Of a stretch of DNA of 64,000 nucleotides, positions 25,342 to 34,003 are shown in pieces (within the stretch, counting starts at the first letter, position 1; each line of letters opens with the position of its first letter). The translations under genes were made by a program, and so were the position numbers. The DNA comes from HGM04593 sp045592125 (GTDB lineage Bacteria > Bacteroidota > Bacteroidia > Bacteroidales > Bacteroidaceae), in contig JAZNUE010000079.1 in the NCBI GenBank assembly GCA_045592125.1, positions 1-64,000 on the forward strand, read 5' to 3'. Under the pieces are notes generated by a model. It saw nothing but the letters and a program-made list of their open reading frames with translations, was not told where the DNA came from and ran no database searches.

Positions 25342-25394
25342 ATCCTTAAGTCATTTATTTTCTACAAAATCCCGTGCAAGTCCCCGTTACAGTC

Positions 25395-25667
25395 TCACAC
25401 GCACAGGAAAACCAGCAATGCCATCCACAAGGCAAAGCTCACCGGTACAGTTATCTGGAATGCAAGGTGCTGTGTCTTGTGCCTGAACAGCAGCATTGCT
25501 GCGCCAGCACCATATGCACCGCCAATCACAGCCAGTCCAAGCAGCACGGCCTCGGGTATGCGCCACTTGGCATATACTGCACGGCGCTTGTCAATGGCGT
25601 ATAGGCCAAAGGCCAGCACATTTATAAAAAACAGATAGACATACAGAAATAGTCCTGATTCATTCAT
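25395..25667 (-). CDS. DUF1294 family small membrane protein
   Basis: 90 residues with two to three hydrophobic helices. The DUF1294 signature is visible: NVLAFGLYAIDKRRAVYAKWRIPE, then LLGLAVIGGAYGAGAAMLLFRHKTQHLAF. The family is widespread and of unknown function. It sits inside the long operon, between two paralogous genes, with 50-53 bp on either side. It may be a passenger rather than a core part. Confidence 0.85.
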   Translation of the reverse strand: MNESGLFLYVYLFFINVLAFGLYAIDKRRAVYAKWRIPEAVLLGLAVIGGAYGAGAAMLLFRHKTQHLAFQITVPVSFALWMALLVFLCV

Positions 25668-25717
25668 AGTATCATAGTATTTGAGCAGTTTGTATTAAAG
25701 AGAGCACAGGCCTGTTA

Positions 25718-26884
25718 TCATGATGGCATAAGTGCTCCCAGGCACATGAAGAACGTGAAATACAGCAATACAGCAATCAGCAAGGCAAGCAATCCCGTTA
25801 ACAGGCATCCCCATTTGCTTCCGCGGTACTCCGGTTCCTTATCTTTCACCTCCTCCGGACCATCCTTTGACTCCTCTTCTGGAAACTCTGGTTCTGATTT
25901 CAGACCAGGAACAGGAGGCTCGGGATACACTGGAGGCTCAGGAGCCACTGGAGGTTCAGGAACCACAGGAGGCTCAGGAACCACAGGAGGCTCAGGAACT
26001 ACAGGGCTCTGCAGGCGGAACTCAAACTTCTCCACTCCGCCTGCCAGCGGACGCTGCTGTGTCTCTCCATCAACTGTCACAATGCACATCTCGCCGCTTA
26101 GCGAGAGTGGCATGCGCACACTGGCAACCCCGCCTGCGAAAGCAAGTACTGGCTGCTGTCCCATGTAGGCCACCGCTGCGCTGGCGCCGTCATACGGCAG
26201 CCCGTCCCTTAGCACGCTCACCTCAACTGTTACATACTCAGTCATGTCAATGCATATCTCGCCGTTCCCTTTTGTCACGGTAATGTGCCTGTGCTGGCAG
26301 TCGGCCTCAATATCGAACTGGTAGCCAACAGGCAGGTCGCCAATGTCATACACGCCATCGGGGCCTGTCACCCTCTCGAGCACCCTGTTCAGCAGAAACT
26401 TCTTGCCAGACATTGGTCTCCCGGCATACTCAAGGCGTATAAGCACATGCTCTTTCTCCTCGGGAGCCGCAACCACACCTGTCGTAGCGTCGGTAACAAT
26501 GCGCTCGGGATAGCTGTATCCCCATGCAGTAAGCTTAATATGTATTTTCTTGGACTCGTCTACCTTGTAATAGACATAACTGTCATCGGGCACAGCCATA
26601 ACCTTCCTGGCCATAACCTGGTTGTTGCCGAACCTGTTGAGCACCAGCTGCTGGCGGCGGCGGTACTCCGCCCTCACTTCCTGTTCCAGCAGAGGGTCGG
26701 CATCGCTCAATGAGCTCCACCCGCTGCCAGGCAGGTCCCATTGCAAGTATCCGTGCCCCGAGGTGCGTTCCGTGAACAGCTGCTCATCCTCATTGGCCAG
26801 CTGTTTCTTAAGGGCGGCATAAGTCAGTTCATAGTCATCGCCAAACGGGCAATAGACACCCGATTCTTTTATCTTGACATTCAT
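25718..26884 (-). CDS. Srf-like operon protein, paralogue B, tail-anchored
   Basis: 388 residues. The N-terminal ~280 residues are paralogous to the 408-aa protein (GYLQWDLPGSGW, LTAWGYSYPE, CIDMTEYV). A repeated PEPPVV linker at about 290-325 follows, then an acidic stretch. The C-terminus is a single hydrophobic helix (GCLLTGLLALLIAVLLYFTFFMCLG) preceded by basic residues (YRGSKW). This is a tail anchor with the main domain in the cytoplasm. It is a candidate membrane receptor or adaptor for the operon's cytoplasmic NTPases. Confidence 0.7.
   Translation of the reverse strand: MNVKIKESGVYCPFGDDYELTYAALKKQLANEDEQLFTERTSGHGYLQWDLPGSGWSSLSDADPLLEQEVRAEYRRRQQLVLNRFGNNQVMARKVMAVPDDSYVYYKVDESKKIHIKLTAWGYSYPERIVTDATTGVVAAPEEKEHVLIRLEYAGRPMSGKKFLLNRVLERVTGPDGVYDIGDLPVGYQFDIEADCQHRHITVTKGNGEICIDMTEYVTVEVSVLRDGLPYDGASAAVAYMGQQPVLAFAGGVASVRMPLSLSGEMCIVTVDGETQQRPLAGGVEKFEFRLQSPVVPEPPVVPEPPVVPEPPVAPEPPVYPEPPVPGLKSEPEFPEEESKDGPEEVKDKEPEYRGSKWGCLLTGLLALLIAVLLYFTFFMCLGALMPS
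25915..26006 (-). repeat. 18-bp tandem repeat coding for PEPPVV
   Basis: About five units of a GGAGGCTCAGGAACCACA type encode the proline-rich linker of the tail-anchored protein. Neighbouring units are nearly identical, so the linker length may vary between strains. Confidence 0.7.
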
Positions 26885-26906
26885 CCTGCTATAATTTAGT
26901 TTATTA

Positions 26907-28004
26907 TTAGTTCTTTATAAGTTCCAGCGTGTACTCTTTCGTGCAATCCGCCTCAAGCGCCTCGGTGTATTTCTCATACTGCTGCTTAAGGTACGGGATA
27001 TTCTGTATATCGGCAATAGCCCCATCCTCTTCATAGTTTTTAATCACGGACTTTACCATGGGATAAACAACCTTGTGCTTTTGCCCCGCACGCTTTGCAA
27101 TAACATCGTCAACATCCTTTTTCAGGTCGTGAAACATTCCAACTGCCTGCCTGTAATTGCCTAGCTGGCGTTTCAGGAGAGCCAGCCTGCTACCCATTAC
27201 ATTGTCCTGCACTGCACCATCAAGATGACTCACCTTGGCATACAGGCCTGCAACCTGCGTATCGTCATAAGGAGAGGCGACAGCAGCCTCGCTCTCGGCT
27301 ATTACCCCAGCAATATATCCCTCATCATCCTCGGCACCGGCAGGCATGTCATCAGGCCTCTCCCTGCGGATGCTGTTGAGGCTGTCAGTTACAATCTTCA
27401 GGTGTTTCGACAGCACTGCCTCATTCTTTTTCAGTCTCTCAAGCTGCTTCTTCATCTCCATACCCATGCGACGTTCCTTCTCTAGCCTCTTCTGCAAATC
27501 CATACACATCTCCTGCAAGGCATGTATAGAATCAACCAGTTCCACCTTATACTCTTTGCTAAGAATCGCTTTTTCTTTTGAAAGGGCATGAATCCTCATC
27601 TGAAGCGCCTTTACAGAATCTTTCGGGACCAGATTCTTCTGTAATTTTTTTAGATTCCTGTTTTCATTCTCAAGGTCTTTACACTTTTCTTCCAGTTCAA
27701 ACAGTCTCTTTTTCTGCTCATCAAAATTCTTCTGCAGGTTATCAGCTTTTGACTTGTCGGTAGCAGACTTCAAGTTCTCATATGCAGCCCTCGTCTTATC
27801 ATATGTTGACTTCAAGTCATTATACTCCGATGTCTTTCCCTCAAGGTCACTTTTCAGCTTATCAACATCTAGCTGAAGGTTGTCACGCTCAAGTCTCACG
27901 ACATTCAGTTCCTTCTTGAGTTCCAGCAGTTCTTCCTTACTTTGCGAGAACACAGGAGTTGCTGCCAGCAATCCAGCAAGGCAATATAAAATAATATGCT
28001 TCAT
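26907..28004 (-). CDS. Secreted coiled-coil protein 1 of the Srf-like operon
   Basis: 365 residues with an N-terminal signal peptide (MKHIILYCLAGLLAATPVFSQ, cleavage after FSQ expected). Residues about 22-210 are a long, lysine/glutamate-rich heptad coiled coil. A short acidic linker follows, and then a helical C-terminal domain that nearly repeats in the next gene upstream (KHKVVYPMVK, PYLKQQYEKYTEAL, CTKEYTLELIKN). It should act in the periplasm. The fixed C-terminal module suggests a shared partner. No enzymatic motif. Confidence 0.8.
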   Translation of the reverse strand: MKHIILYCLAGLLAATPVFSQSKEELLELKKELNVVRLERDNLQLDVDKLKSDLEGKTSEYNDLKSTYDKTRAAYENLKSATDKSKADNLQKNFDEQKKRLFELEEKCKDLENENRNLKKLQKNLVPKDSVKALQMRIHALSKEKAILSKEYKVELVDSIHALQEMCMDLQKRLEKERRMGMEMKKQLERLKKNEAVLSKHLKIVTDSLNSIRRERPDDMPAGAEDDEGYIAGVIAESEAAVASPYDDTQVAGLYAKVSHLDGAVQDNVMGSRLALLKRQLGNYRQAVGMFHDLKKDVDDVIAKRAGQKHKVVYPMVKSVIKNYEEDGAIADIQNIPYLKQQYEKYTEALEADCTKEYTLELIKN

Positions 28005-28074
28005 ATCGTCTGATAGTTATATACCCGGCCTTGCAGGCCTAGGAACCGCCAGTATAACAGCACCCGCACAGGTA

Positions 28075-29289
28075 TTAGTTCTTTATCAGTTCAAGTGTGT
28101 ACTCTTTCGTGCAATCCTCCTTAAGCGCCTCGGTGTATTTCTCATACTGCTGCTTAAGGTACGGGATATCCTGGATAGCGTCAATAGTTTCATCATCTGT
28201 ATAGTTACTAATCACGGCCTTTACCATGGGATAAACAACCTTGTGCTTATCGCCGGGACGCTTTGCAATAACATTGTCAATATCCTTCTTAAGGTCCTGG
28301 AACGCCCCGACAATCTGTTTATAGTCGCCCAACTGGCGTGCTAAGGCAATAAGGTCGTCCTTATTTGCCTGGTCCTGTTCTGCGTCGCGCATTCTCAGCA
28401 CTCCAGGAACAATAGAATCAACCAGAACTTTATCATAAGGCGAGTTTATGGCAGCTGTACCCTTGGCAAACAGACGGCATTTCTCGACAAATGGCGTCAT
28501 CTTGTCCCTTGCAGCAGCAACCTCCTTGTCATTCTTTCCAAACTCTTCGTATTGCGCATAGGCATCCTCAAGCCTGGCCATATCCACTTGAGAATATTTC
28601 TTGCTAAGCCATTCATTGTCCACATTTGCAGCCAGGTCCTTTAGCCACTTAACCTTGAAAGCATTAAGGGCGCCTAGTTCCTGTTCAAGTCCATTAACTG
28701 CCTCTTTGGCCTTATTGCAATCGGCAATGAGCACATTTATACGGGTTGCCTTAGTCAGAGTATCTTTTTTAAGCAACTCTATTCTCTTTTCAAGCCCATC
28801 AACCTTGCCTGCTTCCTTCTGGAGATTATTGTTGTTATTTTCTAGTTTCTCTTTTTCTCTATTTAGATTATTAATCCTACTTTTAAGCGCCTTTACAGAA
28901 TCTTTTGGGACCAGATTCTTCTGTAATTTTTTTAGATTCCTGTTTTCAGTCTCAAGGTCTTTATACTTTCCTTTCAGTTCATCCAGTTCCTTTTTCTGCT
29001 CATCAAAATCCTTCTGCAGGTTATCAACTTTTGACTTGTCGGTAGCAGACTTCAAGTCGTCATATGCAGTCTTCGTCTTAATATATGTCGACTTCAAGTC
29101 ATTGTAATCCGATGTCTTTCCCTCAAGGTCACTTTTCAGCTTGTCAACATCTAGCTGAAGGTTGTCACGCTCAAGTTCCACTGCAGCCAGTTTCTTCCTA
29201 AGCTTTTCAAGTTCATCATCTGCATTCTGCGAGAACACAGGAGTTGCTGCTAGCAATCCAGCAAGGCAATATAATGCAATCTTTTTCAT
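28075..29289 (-). CDS. Secreted coiled-coil protein 2 of the Srf-like operon
   Basis: 404 residues from ATG at 29289 (MKKIALYCLAGLLAATP). The signal peptide and the coiled-coil start (DNLQLDVDKLKSDLEGKTS) are almost identical to the protein encoded at 26907, as is the C-terminal module (GDKHKVVYPMVKAVIS, CTKEYTLELIKN). The middle differs and is longer. The coiled coil spans about 22-225. This is a recent tandem duplicate. It is predicted periplasmic, possibly forming hetero-oligomers with its paralogue. Confidence 0.8.
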   Translation of the reverse strand: MKKIALYCLAGLLAATPVFSQNADDELEKLRKKLAAVELERDNLQLDVDKLKSDLEGKTSDYNDLKSTYIKTKTAYDDLKSATDKSKVDNLQKDFDEQKKELDELKGKYKDLETENRNLKKLQKNLVPKDSVKALKSRINNLNREKEKLENNNNNLQKEAGKVDGLEKRIELLKKDTLTKATRINVLIADCNKAKEAVNGLEQELGALNAFKVKWLKDLAANVDNEWLSKKYSQVDMARLEDAYAQYEEFGKNDKEVAAARDKMTPFVEKCRLFAKGTAAINSPYDKVLVDSIVPGVLRMRDAEQDQANKDDLIALARQLGDYKQIVGAFQDLKKDIDNVIAKRPGDKHKVVYPMVKAVISNYTDDETIDAIQDIPYLKQQYEKYTEALKEDCTKEYTLELIKN

Positions 29290-29318
29290 ATTCTTAATAC
29301 CTGTCAAGGGTTTATCTA

Positions 29319-30209
29319 CTAGTAAATACTATCGCTTTCAATCTCTTCCTCCTCGGGGACCACGTAGCCGACAACAAAATCGGCAAGGTCCTGCACTCCG
29401 TTCTCCTCTTCCTGGTTCACGAAGTTAGTGTATATCTGGTTCAGCAGGTTCACCCTGTCGACAGTAGGCTCAAGCGACGAGAAGTGAGCAATAATCTGTG
29501 AACTGAGCGCTGAATAGAAATCTGGACGCCATCTCTCGGTTACACTCCGCAGGTGCTCCTGGGAGAGCCCATTTGCAAAACCTGGAATATGGCTTACCTT
29601 TGCATACAAAGGGTCCTTCAGCAACCGGTTTCCCTTGTTAAGGACACCCTGCTTTATTGAGGCGAACGATTTCCATTCAGTAGTCTCGGTATTGAAATCA
29701 GGTTTTATCCGATGGCTGCTGCTGGTGAACCTCTTCACTTCGCTGTAATAGCTGTGCAGTGCCATTGCCTCCTTTATACGCGGCTCGTCATTGTCCAGCT
29801 GCTCAAGTTCCTTCACGCGCTGCACACCCTTATAGCACTTGGCAACCTTGTCGTGACTGAACGAGGCGCTGTTCCCCAGCGCGCTGTGGTATCCGCTGCA
29901 TGCCTTGTTTACAGCATTCTCCCTTAGGCAGTTGTTGACAGTGTTATATCCTGTGCGGGAAAAAAGCCCCATGCTCTTGCTCTGGTCAATGTCGGAACGC
30001 AATGTCGCGTACACCTCTTCATCCCAGCCATCGCAACGCTCCCACGCCAGGCGTATCTTGTTACACTCTTCGCTAATGTCTATCTTATCCTCACCGCCGT
30101 CGCCCTCGTCACCAAAAGGTCCCCAACTTGTAATGCTGTTCCAGTTAAGGGCCAGCAGTATACCGCCTGCAATTGCCACAAAGGCAAGCAATAATTTCAC
30201 TATTCTCAT
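29319..30209 (-). CDS. Membrane-anchored periplasmic protein, unknown
   Basis: 296 residues. One N-terminal helix (VKLLLAFVAIAGGILLALNW, residues 4-23) anchors an otherwise hydrophilic helical protein, probably periplasmic. It contains spaced cysteines in the first half (EECNKIRLAWERCDGW, NNCLRENAVNKACSG, KCYKGVQ) that may form disulfides. The C-terminus is acidic (VPEEEEIESDSIY). No family is recognised. It follows the TolA-like genes in the operon and shares their anchor design, though not their C-terminal domain. Confidence 0.7.
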   Translation of the reverse strand: MRIVKLLLAFVAIAGGILLALNWNSITSWGPFGDEGDGGEDKIDISEECNKIRLAWERCDGWDEEVYATLRSDIDQSKSMGLFSRTGYNTVNNCLRENAVNKACSGYHSALGNSASFSHDKVAKCYKGVQRVKELEQLDNDEPRIKEAMALHSYYSEVKRFTSSSHRIKPDFNTETTEWKSFASIKQGVLNKGNRLLKDPLYAKVSHIPGFANGLSQEHLRSVTERWRPDFYSALSSQIIAHFSSLEPTVDRVNLLNQIYTNFVNQEEENGVQDLADFVVGYVVPEEEEIESDSIY

Positions 30210-30263
30210 ACTTGTTAGATTTAATAAGTTTGTCGTATCTTTCCGTTATCTCTTAAAAACTTT

Positions 30264-31004
30264 TTATTTATGCGCTGCGGCCTTTCTTTCGGCAGCCTTC
30301 TTCAGTTGCTCAAGCCCCACTTCATTCGTGCCCGGTCTCGGGCTTTTCTTTGTGTCCTGCGGCTTTGCGTCCTTTACATACTTCTTTAGGGCGTCGCGCA
30401 TTGCCGCGGCCGCTTCATCTTCGCTCAGCACCTTGGAATGTTCTGCCTGTTCCTCCTTGGGTTGCTGCACAGGAACCGGGGCGGAAACTGGTTTTGCTTC
30501 GGACGCACTCTCGGCATTCATTGCAATTCTCCTGAGACTGTTCCTAATATCTGCTAGCCTATCCCAAGTGAGTGCCGCAAAGTCAACCTCGTTGCCTATG
30601 TAATTACTTACGAGCGGCCTTGCCTTTGCTGAGTACTGGTTAAGGTTTAGCACGGCCTCAACGTCATAGCGTTCATCTTTGGCCAGATATTTTTTCCAGC
30701 CATCATGCGCCCTGCAGGCGGCAAGGTCCTTTTTCTTTACAAGCTCAAGAATCTCGTTGCGGGCCTGGGCTTCGGCCGGCAGCCTTTTACTTTCAGCAAC
30801 TGGCTCATCAGGAACGGGCACAACTGCTTCGGCATCTTCATCAGCCGACTTCTTTGCAGCCATCTCATTATAGAGCGCCTCCTTCTCCTCTTCGCTCAGC
30901 TCATGACTATGCTGCTTGCTGCCAAATATATTGCCAATATTAAGCAGCAGCACAATATTGCCTACTAATAATATAAATACAAGTATCAGTTTTAACGTAC
31001 GCAT
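30264..31004 (-). CDS. TolA-like anchored protein with shared EILELVKKKD domain (short form)
   Basis: 246 residues. The N-terminal membrane helix (LKLILVFILLVGNIVLLLNIG) is nearly identical to that of the next protein upstream. After a short ELSEEEKEALYNEM motif comes a linker and a divergent copy of the domain present in the 292- and 684-aa neighbours (ARNEILELVKKKDLAAC, GWKKYLAKDERYDVEAVLN). Unlike those, this copy is central, and a second charged region follows it, ending in an alanine/lysine tail. Predicted periplasmic. Function unknown. Confidence 0.7.
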   Translation of the reverse strand: MRTLKLILVFILLVGNIVLLLNIGNIFGSKQHSHELSEEEKEALYNEMAAKKSADEDAEAVVPVPDEPVAESKRLPAEAQARNEILELVKKKDLAACRAHDGWKKYLAKDERYDVEAVLNLNQYSAKARPLVSNYIGNEVDFAALTWDRLADIRNSLRRIAMNAESASEAKPVSAPVPVQQPKEEQAEHSKVLSEDEAAAAMRDALKKYVKDAKPQDTKKSPRPGTNEVGLEQLKKAAERKAAAHK

Positions 31005-31029
31005 AATAATTCAGTATTTAGGTTGTGCG

Positions 31030-31908
31030 CTATCTTACACCTTCCATTAAATGAAGACCTAATCTATAATTAGATTCAATTTTAGTTATACCTTCCTTTG
31101 TCTGCTTCAAGAGTTCCCAGGTTATTTCCTCGCCATTAAATACTTTGCTGTTTACATACTCAATAACAGTATTCCTTATTACTCGACTCTTGTATTTTGC
31201 ACCTGGTTTTAGCACCAATTCAACATCCCACCTCTCTCTATCGCTAAGGTATTTTTTCCATCCTGGATGCTTCTCGCAGGCTTGGTAGTCCTTTTTCTTT
31301 ACAAGCTCAAGAATCTCGGCACGGGCCTTTTCCTTTGCACCAGTAGACTTTTTCTTGGCGGCCTCTTCCTTTGCATTCTTTTCTGTAGCCTTCCGTGCAG
31401 CCTCTTCCTTCGCTTTTTCTGCAGCCTTCCGTGCAGCCTCTTCCTTCGCCTTCCGTGCAGCCTCTTCCTTCGCCTTCCATACAGCCTCTTCTTTCGCTAA
31501 TTTTTCTGCATCCTTCCGTGCAGCCTCTTCCTTCGCCTTCCATACAGCCTCTTCTTTCGCTAATTTTTCTGCATCCTTGTCCGGGATTTCTGGTTTTGCA
31601 TCCTCTTCCTTCGCCTCTTCCTTCGCCAGGACTTCCTCTACCGCCTTGTCGGGGCATGAAGGCGAGAGTACTGGTTCTTGCTTATGCTTCTCATTGTATA
31701 TCTGGGCAATCACTTTTGCCAGATGAGTTTCGAAGAATTCCTCATCGGCAATTTTCTTGCCAATAACTTCCTCAAAGATTTTATCCTTCTCGGCAGGAGA
31801 AAGCATAGCAGCAGGTTCGGGACCATATTGCTTGCTGCCCAAATTAAACAGCAATACAATATTGCCCGCTATTAATATAAATAAGAATATCAGTTTTAAC
31901 GTACGCAT
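31030..31908 (-). CDS. TolA-like anchored protein with shared EILELVKKKD domain
   Basis: 292 residues. One N-terminal membrane helix (LKLIFLFILIAGNIVLLFNLG), then an SPAEKDKIFEEVIGKK motif, then an alanine/lysine/glutamate-rich helix of about 90 residues made of repeats (KEEAARKA, KLAKEEAVWKAKEEAARKD), as in TolA. The C-terminal ~85 residues are the shared domain (EILELVKKKDYQACEKHPGW, VLKPGAKYKSRVIRNTVI, FNGEEITWELLK). By the positive-inside rule the domain faces the periplasm. The long rigid helix could span the periplasm, as TolA's does. Confidence 0.75.
   Translation of the reverse strand: MRTLKLIFLFILIAGNIVLLFNLGSKQYGPEPAAMLSPAEKDKIFEEVIGKKIADEEFFETHLAKVIAQIYNEKHKQEPVLSPSCPDKAVEEVLAKEEAKEEDAKPEIPDKDAEKLAKEEAVWKAKEEAARKDAEKLAKEEAVWKAKEEAARKAKEEAARKAAEKAKEEAARKATEKNAKEEAAKKKSTGAKEKARAEILELVKKKDYQACEKHPGWKKYLSDRERWDVELVLKPGAKYKSRVIRNTVIEYVNSKVFNGEEITWELLKQTKEGITKIESNYRLGLHLMEGVR
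31474..31577 (-). repeat. 63-bp tandem repeat in the TolA-like gene
   Basis: A 63-bp unit (21 residues, KLAKEEAVWKAKEEAARKDAE) occurs in nearly two full copies, the second starting at 31537. Further 24-bp units (TTCCGTGCAGCCTCTTCCTTCGCC type) extend to about 31385. The repeat number likely sets the length of the periplasmic helix. Confidence 0.75.
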
Positions 31909-31933
31909 AGTAATTATGCATTTAGGTTATGCG

Positions 31934-33988
31934 CTAATTAACACCTTCCATTAAAGGAAGATTAGTTCTAGAATTAGATTCTATTTTCTGTACACCAACC
32001 CTTCTCACATGCTTCAAAAGTTCCCAGGTTATTTCCCCGCCATTAAATACTTTGTCGTTTACATAGTCAATAACAGTATTCCTTATTACTCTATTCTTGT
32101 ATTTTGCACCTGGTTTTAGCACCTTTTCAACATCCCACCTTTCTTCTTTAGTCAAGTACGTTTTCCATCCTGGATGCTTCTCGCAGGCTTCGTAGTCCTT
32201 TTTCTTTACAAGCTCAAGAATCTCGGCACGGGCCTTTTCCTTTGCGGCAGCGGCCTTTTCCTTTGCAGCCTTTCTTTCAGCCTCTTCCTTCGCCTTCCGT
32301 GCAGTCTCTTCCTTCGCTAATTTTTCTTTATCATTCTGTTCTACTTCGTCTCTTAGTTTTTCAGATTTACTAAGCCCACCACTAACAACTTCTCCAGCAG
32401 GAGCAGTGTTACTCACTCCATCACCTTCATCTTCTGTCCCTTGAGAATCCTGTCGTTTTCTTTCATTGTATTTCACAGCAATCTTCTCTGCCTCTGGTGT
32501 TTCAATGAAATCATCAACGTAACTACTAAGCTTGTCTTCTAGAACTTCCTTAAAAATTCGTTCCTTTTCACTACTACTATAATTCACAGGTTTCGCTGGT
32601 TCTTCATACAGGAAGAGGTAATAGAAACCTCCAGCCAATGCACACAGGAGCAGTGCCGATACAAATCCAATGAGCAGCGAGACTGTCCTTGACTTGCTCA
32701 GGCGCTTCTCCCACTCCTTGTTAAGTTCCTCTTCGCGCAAGGCGTATGAGCGCTTAAGCTCCTCCACTTCGGACCTGGACTGGTTCTTTGCTGCATTATG
32801 TACAGGGTCCCCGTTTCTTCCATTCTTTGACTTGCCATGAACGCCGCCACGGTTTGCGGGGATAACTACTGGCTCGGGTTCCTCAGCTTTAACTAAAATG
32901 TCAATTGTCTGGTTATCGGGGTTCCTTTGGGTGAGTATTGAAAGGCGCATGCCGTTGTGCGAGGGTTTGTCAAGTTCAAAGACATAGCTTTTGAGCACTT
33001 CGGACGAAATCTCAAAATTAAAGCCCTCGAGCCTGTACTTCATAATATCGAAACCGGCCTTTTTCTCATAAATCCTTATCTCGCCACTCTCAACCGCATC
33101 CTGGACCTGCTTCTTGGCAGTGTCACTTCCATGGAAAGTAACGCGGCACTTGTAGAGAATCTCTTTTTTAGCCAGACGGCAAAAAATCTTTCCGCTTGCC
33201 TTGTCGAGCCTTGCCTCGGACTTCCCTGCTGTAATGGTAAAGCCTGGGGCAGCCTCAAGCTCAGCCAGAGTAAATACGATTGTCTCGCACCCTGTATCGC
33301 ACACGGTACAAGACTCGTGCTGCTTGTACAGCCCTTTTATCTTGAGCATTTCATTCACATACACATCGTAGCTTGCAGGACGCGGTATCTCAAGCTGCTC
33401 AAGCTGCGGCGATGACTGGCACATTGTGCCAACCTCGATTTCCTTGAATTCACTGAACTCAGGATACTGTGTATCGCGGAAGAAATCCTCCATTTTCTCC
33501 TGAGGAACCGCAAGCATACCAGTGAGAGAGCCTGCAGTCTCCACCAGACGGGTTCTCCTGGGTTCGAGCGAGTACTGGTCGATAATCTGCTGGAAAATGT
33601 TCTTTTCAATAGCAACATCCAGGAAACTGTCGCGCCCGTCGCTATAAGGGGTCATAAAACTGGTACGGAACGTGTCATATACCTGCTTGAGCAACGTATA
33701 AGGACTGCGGCCGGCAGCAAACTGCATGCTGGCAGGAATTGCCACAGCAATGCTGAGCACACCGTTAGCGTCGGCATTGAAAGACTTCACCTTACGGTCA
33801 ACCAGCTGATAGAGAATGTAATCACGGGTATGTTTAAGAATAAGTACTGGTTTCTCCGAAATCAGTGTCACATGGTCCATGTTGTTGAACTCCACACTCG
33901 GGAACACACCACAAATAACAAGGTCGGCAAAACCTGCCTGGCGCTGTTTGGTACCGCCAATATATAATGATATCTGATTGCTATCCAT
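31934..33988 (-). CDS. Membrane-spanning linker protein with cytoplasmic N-domain and shared periplasmic domain
   Basis: 684 residues. The first ~430 residues are hydrophilic and probably cytoplasmic, including a cysteine-rich turn (CTVCDTGC). A basic helix (EWEKRLSKSR) precedes one membrane helix (TVSLLIGFVSALLLCALAGG, about 435-461). The periplasmic part has the SSSEKERIFKEVLEDK motif, an A/K/E-rich helix, and the shared C-terminal domain from about residue 587 (EILELVKKKDYEACEKHPGW, VFNGGEITWELLK). It thus links the cytoplasmic NTPases to the periplasmic parts. The N-domain is not recognised. The last ~110 residues are close to identical to the 292-aa neighbour. Confidence 0.75.
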   Translation of the reverse strand: MDSNQISLYIGGTKQRQAGFADLVICGVFPSVEFNNMDHVTLISEKPVLILKHTRDYILYQLVDRKVKSFNADANGVLSIAVAIPASMQFAAGRSPYTLLKQVYDTFRTSFMTPYSDGRDSFLDVAIEKNIFQQIIDQYSLEPRRTRLVETAGSLTGMLAVPQEKMEDFFRDTQYPEFSEFKEIEVGTMCQSSPQLEQLEIPRPASYDVYVNEMLKIKGLYKQHESCTVCDTGCETIVFTLAELEAAPGFTITAGKSEARLDKASGKIFCRLAKKEILYKCRVTFHGSDTAKKQVQDAVESGEIRIYEKKAGFDIMKYRLEGFNFEISSEVLKSYVFELDKPSHNGMRLSILTQRNPDNQTIDILVKAEEPEPVVIPANRGGVHGKSKNGRNGDPVHNAAKNQSRSEVEELKRSYALREEELNKEWEKRLSKSRTVSLLIGFVSALLLCALAGGFYYLFLYEEPAKPVNYSSSEKERIFKEVLEDKLSSYVDDFIETPEAEKIAVKYNERKRQDSQGTEDEGDGVSNTAPAGEVVSGGLSKSEKLRDEVEQNDKEKLAKEETARKAKEEAERKAAKEKAAAAKEKARAEILELVKKKDYEACEKHPGWKTYLTKEERWDVEKVLKPGAKYKNRVIRNTVIDYVNDKVFNGGEITWELLKHVRRVGVQKIESNSRTNLPLMEGVN

Positions 33989-34003
33989 ATAAAAATTATC
34001 AAT

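Noticed and set aside
31267..31766. Plus-strand frames rich in S, A, F and L opposite the TolA-like gene
   Set aside because: They are antisense of the lysine/alanine/glutamate repeats.
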